64,000 bases of DNA from Cavia porcellus. Taxonomy: Eukaryota; Chordata; Mammalia; Rodentia; Caviidae. Positions 58,392 through 64,000 of the stretch are shown here, in pieces. The DNA lies in assembly GCF_034190915.1 (NCBI RefSeq), contig NW_026947503.1:25936532-26000531 (forward strand), given 5' to 3'. The position numbers were made by a program, and so were the translations under genes. Position 1 is the stretch's first letter; each line of letters starts with the position of its first letter. The notes under the pieces were generated by a model that was given only the letters and a program-made list of their open reading frames with translations, ran no database searches and was not told the DNA's origin.

Positions 58392-59428
58392 ACCATACTC
58401 ATAACGAAATAAACTCATGTGTATAAATACTGTATTGTCTCCCTAGTGTAAGAAATGGTAAGTGTACATAAAATACAAAAAACTCAATAAATACAATGAA
58501 AGGATAAGAATCTGCTTAAGGGGAAAAATAATATCTCAGAGAAAATGAGGAAAAAGAAGAAGGAAGGGAAAAGAAAAAATATCTAAAATTATATAAACAC
58601 ACAGGACAGCTAAAGTGATTGTGCTAAAATTCTATAAGTTCTTGGAACAAAATAATTAACATTCATAGAATTGGAACAATTGTGCATATTATTGTATGGC
58701 GATCTGAGGAGCTCTTGAAAATCATCATGTAAAATAACAACCCTAGTTATGCTCATACTGCCTTGTTTTGAAGGCCTATATTGTCAGTGTTTGGGGCTCT
58801 GTTATTATTTTATTTGTCTTTTTTGTTTTGTTTTTTTCTAGAAATGTTTTTATTTTGTTTTGTTTTTCCCTCTAATATAGAAAGATAGGTATACATGTAG
58901 AGACTCATGCATGCATAGAACTTCTGAACAGTTTATGAGAAGTGATTATATAATGCACAATGAAATGAACAGCTACTTTGAAGAAAAAGAGACACTAAGG
59001 TACCCAGTGCTGATTCTGGAGCTTCATGATATGAAATTCAGTAATACTATTATTCTTTGTTCAGAGTGGTTTTAGGCTGTTTTGTATTGTTTAATTTCAA
59101 TATACATGAAGGTATGGACAGCTATTTTGAAGAGAATGAGACATTATGGCAGCCATTGTTGACTTCCCTATTGTCTGGTTTTGAAGACCTAAAATGTTTC
59201 CTTCATCATCCTGCTCTGACCAGTCTAATACTATGTTGTTTTGTATGAATTCATTGTGTGTGAAGATATGGACAACTATTTAGAAGAAAACAAGAGACAA
59301 TATGATAGACAGTGAGATTCCCTGTTGTCTTGCTTTGAAATCTGTGTCTCTTAGTACATTGTTTTCTTTTGATCTGTTTTGTTCTGTTTAATTTTATCCT
59401 CTGTAAACAAAATTTTTAAAAAATGGCT

Positions 59429-60420
59429 GTGTGAGAACACTCCTAGGTTACAATGGGCATGTAAATTGGCACAAAAGGTTGGGAAAAGCTTGGCAGTGTC
59501 TTCAGTGGTTAGACATATATGTGCCCTTGACTCAAGAGAGTTTGCTGCTCCACACACACGCTGGTCACAGGCTGTGTCCTGTGTGGCACCCTCTCTTGGT
59601 CTTTGACACTGTGGGGCACACAACCCCGATTTCCAATACCTGACACCTTCAGCCTCCCACCTGCTGCTCCCTCCGGCAAGCATCCCCCAGCAGCAAACAC
59701 CTGGAGCTGCATGTGAATACCCGGCCCTCTTGTTCTTCAGCTAGGATAACACGGAGGCATATTTTCTATGGAGTCCCACAGAGTTATTCAGTAGACATTA
59801 AGCTTACCTTGCCCATAATAGGAATACACTTAATGGAGTGACTCTTCTTTGGCTCTGTTTTGCTTCTCCATTCTTCTACTTGTGTTTTCTGGAATCATCT
59901 TTCAAATACACTGTTTGTACTTAAGTGATTGTTTAAGGGTCTACTTCTAAGTGTACCCAAATGAAGAAAACTCCACAGAAACATGTACTTTGATATGTCC
60001 AGGGCAGGTTGGTTTATCAAAAAACTGGAAACAACCGAAGTGCTCATCAGCTGAAGAATGGATTAATTGTGGCATATTGACTTAATGGAATAAAACATGG
60101 CTATGAAAATTAACGAACTACTACTGGTACTACACACAGCCACACACAGCAGAAGGAACACTTTGTGGGGAAAAAGAAGTCAAGCAAAGAAATGTACACT
60201 GAGTTGATTTACATGAAATTTTAAAATTAGCAAAATAAAACTGTAGCAATTAGGGATACATGCACTAGTGTTAGCAACTGTGAAGGTCAGGAGGTAACAA
60301 TCACAAAAGTAGGTTAGACAGGTTATTGCTTACTTCTGTGGTTGAGGGAGGGGTTTCTATAAATAGTTTCACTGAGAATATTGTTCATTTCTTTTACAGG
60401 AGAGGCAATATTTAAGTTTC
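59429..60420 (+). mobile_element. Ancient L1 ORF2 3' end and 3' UTR, second part
   Basis: It continues the element cut at 53263: 'gctgtgtgagaacactcctaggttacaatgggcatgtaaattggcac'. Then 'aaactggaaacaaccgaagtgctcatcagctgaagaatggatta' (the ORF2 C-terminus), and 'acatggctatgaaaatta' and 'gaggaggtaacaatcacaaaag'-like sequence. About 59535-59930 does not fit and may be another insertion that I cannot name. Confidence 0.65.
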
Positions 60421-60884
60421 TTTCCAATAACTTATTCAGCTATACATCTATATTGTATGTACTTTTAAAGCCATGTTTTATTTTACAAACAATACATTAA
60501 ATAAAGATATGTTTATCCTATACACTAGAAATAACTGATTTGAAAAGGCTATTTTAAAAAAGGAAAAAAAACCTTTCACAGTAATAACAACTAACTAGCA
60601 ATAATTTACTGGGCACAAATAATCACCAAGTCTAAACTGTTATTTCCTTATTTAGGATATAAATAAATAAAGACTTGAGTAAATATAACCCTATGCGCTA
60701 TACATAGGGCATTCCACAAACTGGAATATCTAAACGACATATAAACTCAAGCTGATATGTAAAGAAGGCTAAGAAAGAACAAAACTGAGGAAGAAAATAA
60801 GCCCTACATGAGCTCATGACATATGATAAAGCAAAAGTAGCTTAAACAGTGTGATATTCACATGGGAACGAACAGAAAAATTTT

Positions 60885-61175
60885 TTTAGCTCACAGTTTT
60901 GTGGGGGTTTCAGTCCACAGTCTGCTGGGTCAAAGCAAGATGTTTCATGGCAGTGGGCAACAGTTCATGGTAATAGCACCAGTAACAAGAGCAAAAGGGG
61001 GAGGAGCATGGAGAGAAGACTTTTTCTGTCCCTTATATTGTATGTAGGCCATACCCACTTGGGTGTAGAATTCATACCCATAATGCCAGCATTGGACCAT
61101 GAGCACGAGTCCCTGACTGCATGAGGTTTTGGGGAGACACCCTGACTCAAACCATAACAGGGGCAATGGTCTCAT
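60885..61175 (+). repeat. Unnamed ancient interspersed repeat
   Basis: The sequence 'agctcacagttttgtgggggtttcagtccacagtctgctgggtc ... gtttcatggcagtgggcaac ... gacaccctgactcaaaccataacag' has the order of a familiar mammalian repeat, but I cannot assign a family name. GC-richer than its flanks. The short open frames here are not supported as genes. Confidence 0.45.
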
Positions 61176-61822
61176 TGGCCACCAACACAAGAAGACTAAA
61201 TGAAAATGTCCATACCATGAGATACTGCAACAGATTCGGTTGGGGGAACCTTGTTAAATGGAGAGGCTGGGCAGACATATTCTTGAGAGAAAGAAAGGGG
61301 CCTCAGAATAATGCACATTCTGTGAGGCCACTTAAACATATATGGTACAATTTATAGACAGGTATATACATGTAGACACAGGTATGGAAAATGCCCACAT
61401 AAGTAGGCTTGGAAGACACTTTTGTAGCTACGAGTAGCTACCACTGTGAGCTAATGAATGAGACTAGGATTAAAGGAGGTGGGCAACAGGGACTTTATCC
61501 TCATTATTAATGTTTTGACTTTTACGAAGAGAATGTTTTCATGTATTACTTAAGTAATTGAAGACAATTTTAGTAAAAGAACAATGTTAATGTGGTTATC
61601 TTTGAGTGGCAGAACTTTTTGTTTTCCAATTTTTTTACTTTCCAATTTTTTTAATTTACAAAGGATTATAATAGAAATGACTATTCTTTGTTTGCAATTG
61701 TGGTAAAATATACATAAAGTAAAATTCGCCATGTTAACCATTTAATATATAGCTGTACAGTGTTAAGTATGTTCACTGTATGAAAACTCCAGAAGTTTTT
61801 GGTCATGCAAAATTGAAACTCT

Positions 61823-62107
61823 GGCCAGGTGTGGTGGCACACACCTGTAATCGCAGCTCTCTGGCAGGTCGAGGCAGGAGGATTACCACACTGGCCTGGC
61901 TACAGAGTGAGTGCAAGGTCAATCTGAACTACATACCCTGCCCCAAAAAACAAAAGCAAACAAACAACAAACTAGGGGCTGGGGATTTAGCTCAGCGGCA
62001 TAAGCGCCTGCCTTGCAAGCAGGCGGTCGTGAGTTCGATCCCTGGTACCGATAAAAATGAAAAAGACAAAACAAACAAACAAACAAACAAGACAAAACAA
62101 AAAAACC
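61823..62107 (+). mobile_element. B1-type SINE carrying a nested ID
   Basis: B1 body from GGCCAGGTGTGGTGGCACACACC to about 61950, then a (CAAA)n tail. The flanks AAATTGAAACTCT (61810-61822) and AAACTGAAGCTCT (62108-62120) form a 13-bp TSD with two differences. Inserted into an old minus-strand L1. It has the same 'gtgcaaggtcaatctgaactac' segment as the B1 at 43455. Confidence 0.85.
61975..62096 (+). mobile_element. Young ID SINE in a B1 tail
   Basis: Near-consensus ID body: TTTAGCTCAGCGGCATAAGC, CCTGCCTTGCAAGCAGGC and GGTCGTGAGTTCGATCCC. The tail is CGATAAAAATGAAAAAGAC then (AAAC)n. The A and B boxes of the internal pol III promoter look intact. The TSD cannot be resolved in the low-complexity (CAAA)n target. 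Confidence 0.9.
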
Positions 62108-62660
62108 AAACTGAAGCTCTGTACACACTGAATAACAATCGTCCATTATTCTGTCTCCTGGTCCTTGGCAAACACCATTCTTCTTTTGACTTCTAGGATG
62201 CTGACTACCCTAGATACAAAGTAAGTGCTTGTCTTTTAGTGACTGGCTTCTTCCACTTAGCATGCTGTCTGCAAGCCTCATCCATTTTGTAGCATGTGTC
62301 AGAATGTCCTCTGTCTTTCCACTATTAGGGATTGAGAAGAGGACTAAGAGAAGAGGGAAGAACAAAAGGAGGTGGAAGCCTGGATGGACACAATCAATGC
62401 ACAAGATACACATATGGGGGAAACCACCACAAGTCATGAATTTGTACAATTAATGTGTTCATAGTTATAATAAAAATATCCTCTTTAAAACTAAGTCATA
62501 TTCCAATGGATGCATATAACCACATTTTTGTCTATTCATTCATTTGTTGATGGACACAGGTTGCTTACATCTTTTGGCTGTTGTGAAAATGCTGTAATAA
62601 GCAAGAGTGAACAAATATTTCTTTGAGACCTTGTTTTCAATTCTTTTAACATACATACTT

Positions 62661-62750
62661 TTTTTTTTATCGGTACCGGGGATCGAACTCACGACTGCCT
62701 GCTTGCAAGGCAGGTGCTTATGCTGCTGAGCTAAATCCCCAGCCTCCTAG
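62661..62750 (-). mobile_element. Young ID SINE, minus strand, perfect 11-bp TSD
   Basis: CATACATACTT is at 62650-62660 and 62751-62761. The insert starts with T and ATCGGTACCGGGGATCGAACTC and ends GAGCTAAATCCCCAGCCTCCTAG. It lies inside the ancient L1, whose sequence resumes at once. Very close to the copies at 39087 and 61975. Confidence 0.95.
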
Positions 62751-63419
62751 CATACATACTTAAACGTTGTATGTCTAAGTTAAACAATAATTTTATTTTT
62801 AGATTTTTAGGAGAACTGCTGTATTGCTTCCATAGCAGCTACATTATTTAATATTCCTTTCGACAGTGTACAAGGTTCCAATTTCTCCACAACACTTATT
62901 ATTTCCCAGTTTTTGATAGCAACCCTCCTAAGGGGTCATATAAACATTTAATAAAAAGGACTGATGTCAGAGGTCTGAGGTGGAAATGGGCTCCTGGAGT
63001 GCAGCTCAGTGCCTGGCCACATGTCTGCTGAAACGGAAGAAAGTTCATCTTATTTGCTTCTGCCTACAAATTCTCAGGGCAGACTTTATGCCATCCTGTC
63101 CTTAGCCCACATTGCAGAGGATGTTAAAGTGATATTCACCTCCTAAAAGCTCCTTGCCTCTTCTTTAACTTCTTCTGTCCAAGACACTGCTTCCCTTTGC
63201 TACCTGGAAGCCCCTCTTGAGGACTGATCCTCACTGTGGGCTTCCTCCCCTGCCTGCACCCCAAGAGCAGGGATGAGGGTGTAGCTGTAACCATACCCCA
63301 GCAGAGCCACGAGATGTGCCTGTGGATCAGAACTAATGGCATTAGGCAATCACTCAGGGAATAGAGCTGCAATTACCCCTTGGATGCTTTCTCCAGGATG
63401 ACCACATGCAGAACATCAA

Positions 63420-63640
63420 GAGGGGAGAGTAATGAATCACCGAGTGAATTAACTGGAAGCTGCTCTAATTAGCGTTATAATTTTTCATGAAAACACTAAT
63501 GAATATGAAATAATGTGGCCATGAAACCACTAGGACAATTAATGCTTGGGAGTAACTTGGGGTCAGGAAAGGATATTAGAAACTGTTTAAATAGACTGGC
63601 ATGTTGACAGTCCAGGAGCCCATGGTTGCAAAATCTTACA
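63420..63640. promoter_or_regulatory. Candidate conserved non-coding element with homeodomain-type motifs
   Basis: Repeat-free stretch with several AT-rich homeobox-like sites: TCTAATTAGC at about 63464-63473, GAATTAAC, TTATAATTTTTCATG, ACTAATGAATATG and ACAATTAATGC. It lies inside the ONECUT2 intron and looks unlike the neighbouring L1 debris. Function is inferred only from motif density and absence of repeats. Confidence 0.3.
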
Positions 63641-64000
63641 TTAACAAATAAGTTGCTACTTTAGGAAAACCAACAGTTGGATGATTGATTTTTTTCCTTG
63701 TCTTGTTAAGGTTCTTAGGTTTAGGAATAAGCACAAAGGTAGGAACTAAATATCAGTCCTTCAGAAAGTCAGTTGAGAACCCAAGTGAAAGGATCTGAGA
63801 AACACGATAAAGAAGCAGGGCCCAGACACATGGAAAGCAGAAAAGAGGTTAAAGAGGAAACAATTCTCTTTGGCATGTGCAGCCACAACCACCTGGATGT
63901 CTAAGAAAATAGCTTTCTGATAAGGTACCGGCCCCCAAAGCCCACGATCATTATGGAGACAGATGAGGTCAGTCTTGTTGACTCAGTTGTAGAATGCTTG

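Larger units (their letters stand above)
53264..59419 (+). mobile_element. Full-length L1 (6156 bp), coding-dead, with TSD
   Basis: The 9-bp TSD AAAATGGCT lies at 53255-53263 and 59420-59428, and the flanks join into one older L1. The order is 5' UTR (about 53264-53592), ORF1 (53593 to about 54640), ORF2 (about 54664-58391), 3' UTR (58394 to about 59395) and a short degraded A tail. It is the most complete L1 here, and its frames are broken only by scattered indels and stops, so it is younger than the L1 cluster at 1-14.6 kb. It lies antisense to ONECUT2 in its intron. Confidence 0.9.
61680..62960 (-). mobile_element. Ancient L1 3' region, minus strand, with SINE insertions
   Basis: The reverse strand shows an old-L1 3' UTR ('attgtggtaaaatatacataaagtaaaattcgccatgttaaccattt' on plus). 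It continues 'ggtccttggcaaacaccattc', 'gtgactggcttcttccacttagcatg', 'ttcattcatttgttgatggacacagg' and 'ccaatttctccacaacactt'. These are typical ORF2-end landmarks. It is interrupted by a B1 with an ID in it (61823-62107) and by an ID (62661-62750). All coding is lost. Confidence 0.8.
38143..64000 (-). other. ONECUT2: ONECUT2 intron (upstream of the last exon)
   Basis: All sequence right of the acceptor should be intron, because the cut-domain exon was not found to the window edge. In mammals this intron is tens of kilobases long. No other exon, RNA gene or confident host promoter was seen. The repeats and one candidate regulatory segment are itemised separately. The longer gaps between them (38.2-39.06, 42.25-43.1, 47.05-48.4, 48.6-50.7 and 63.0-63.4 kb) hold nothing I can name. 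Confidence 0.8.

Noticed and set aside
61975..62045. Functional tRNA-Ala gene
   Set aside because: The anticodon arm and A/B boxes look tRNA-like, but the acceptor stem does not close. The sequence has an A-rich tail and recurs many times with TSDs, so it is an ID SINE.

Overview
This window is mammalian nuclear DNA, almost certainly from a non-murid rodent. Two things point there. One is a set of young tRNA-Ala-like ID SINEs, several with perfect target-site duplications (TSDs). The other is B1-type 7SL SINEs together with a B1-dID-like dimer. The lineage (Castorimorpha or a squirrel-related clade, for example) is inference and cannot be settled here. No bacterial-style genes, CRISPR arrays or structural RNA genes are present.

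The only confident host gene is ONECUT2 (Onecut/HNF6-type cut-homeobox transcription factor), on the minus strand. Its last coding exon is at 37856-38142. It encodes the homeodomain and C-terminus and has a good splice acceptor. From the stop codon a very long 3' UTR runs leftward through most of 23.3-37.85 kb, with candidate poly(A) signals near 25.93 kb and 23.32 kb. It carries a dense set of miR-9 8-mer seed sites. Everything right of 38142 is ONECUT2 intron on the minus strand. The cut-domain exon lies outside the window.

Layout: 0.7-14.6 kb is a nest of L1 elements. A plus-strand L1 (1.1-4.97 kb) is broken by two later insertions. An old minus-strand L1 (about 14.57 to 4.97 kb) is split by a minus-strand HAL1-like 'half-L1' (5258-9566) that keeps a long ORF1 but has lost nearly all of ORF2. 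That element is in turn interrupted by a plus-strand L1 3' end (6156-7050). From 14.6 to 23.3 kb is intergenic DNA with MaLR-type and ERVK-like LTRs, MIRs, ID copies, a tetranucleotide repeat and a composite L1 insertion. From 23.3 to 38.1 kb is the ONECUT2 terminal exon. From 38.1 to 64 kb is intron. It holds a 5'-inverted L1 lying inside an ID tail, old LTRs and MIRs, and a striking 524-bp inverted duplication (about 99.6% identical arms, 1140-bp spacer). It also holds a full-length but dead L1 (53264-59419) inside an older L1, an old minus-strand L1 with B1 and ID insertions, and a homeodomain-motif-rich candidate non-coding element near the right edge.

I found no novel multi-gene system. 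The observations most worth following up are the miR-9 site clustering, the inverted duplication, the half-L1 and the nested ID/L1 insertion.
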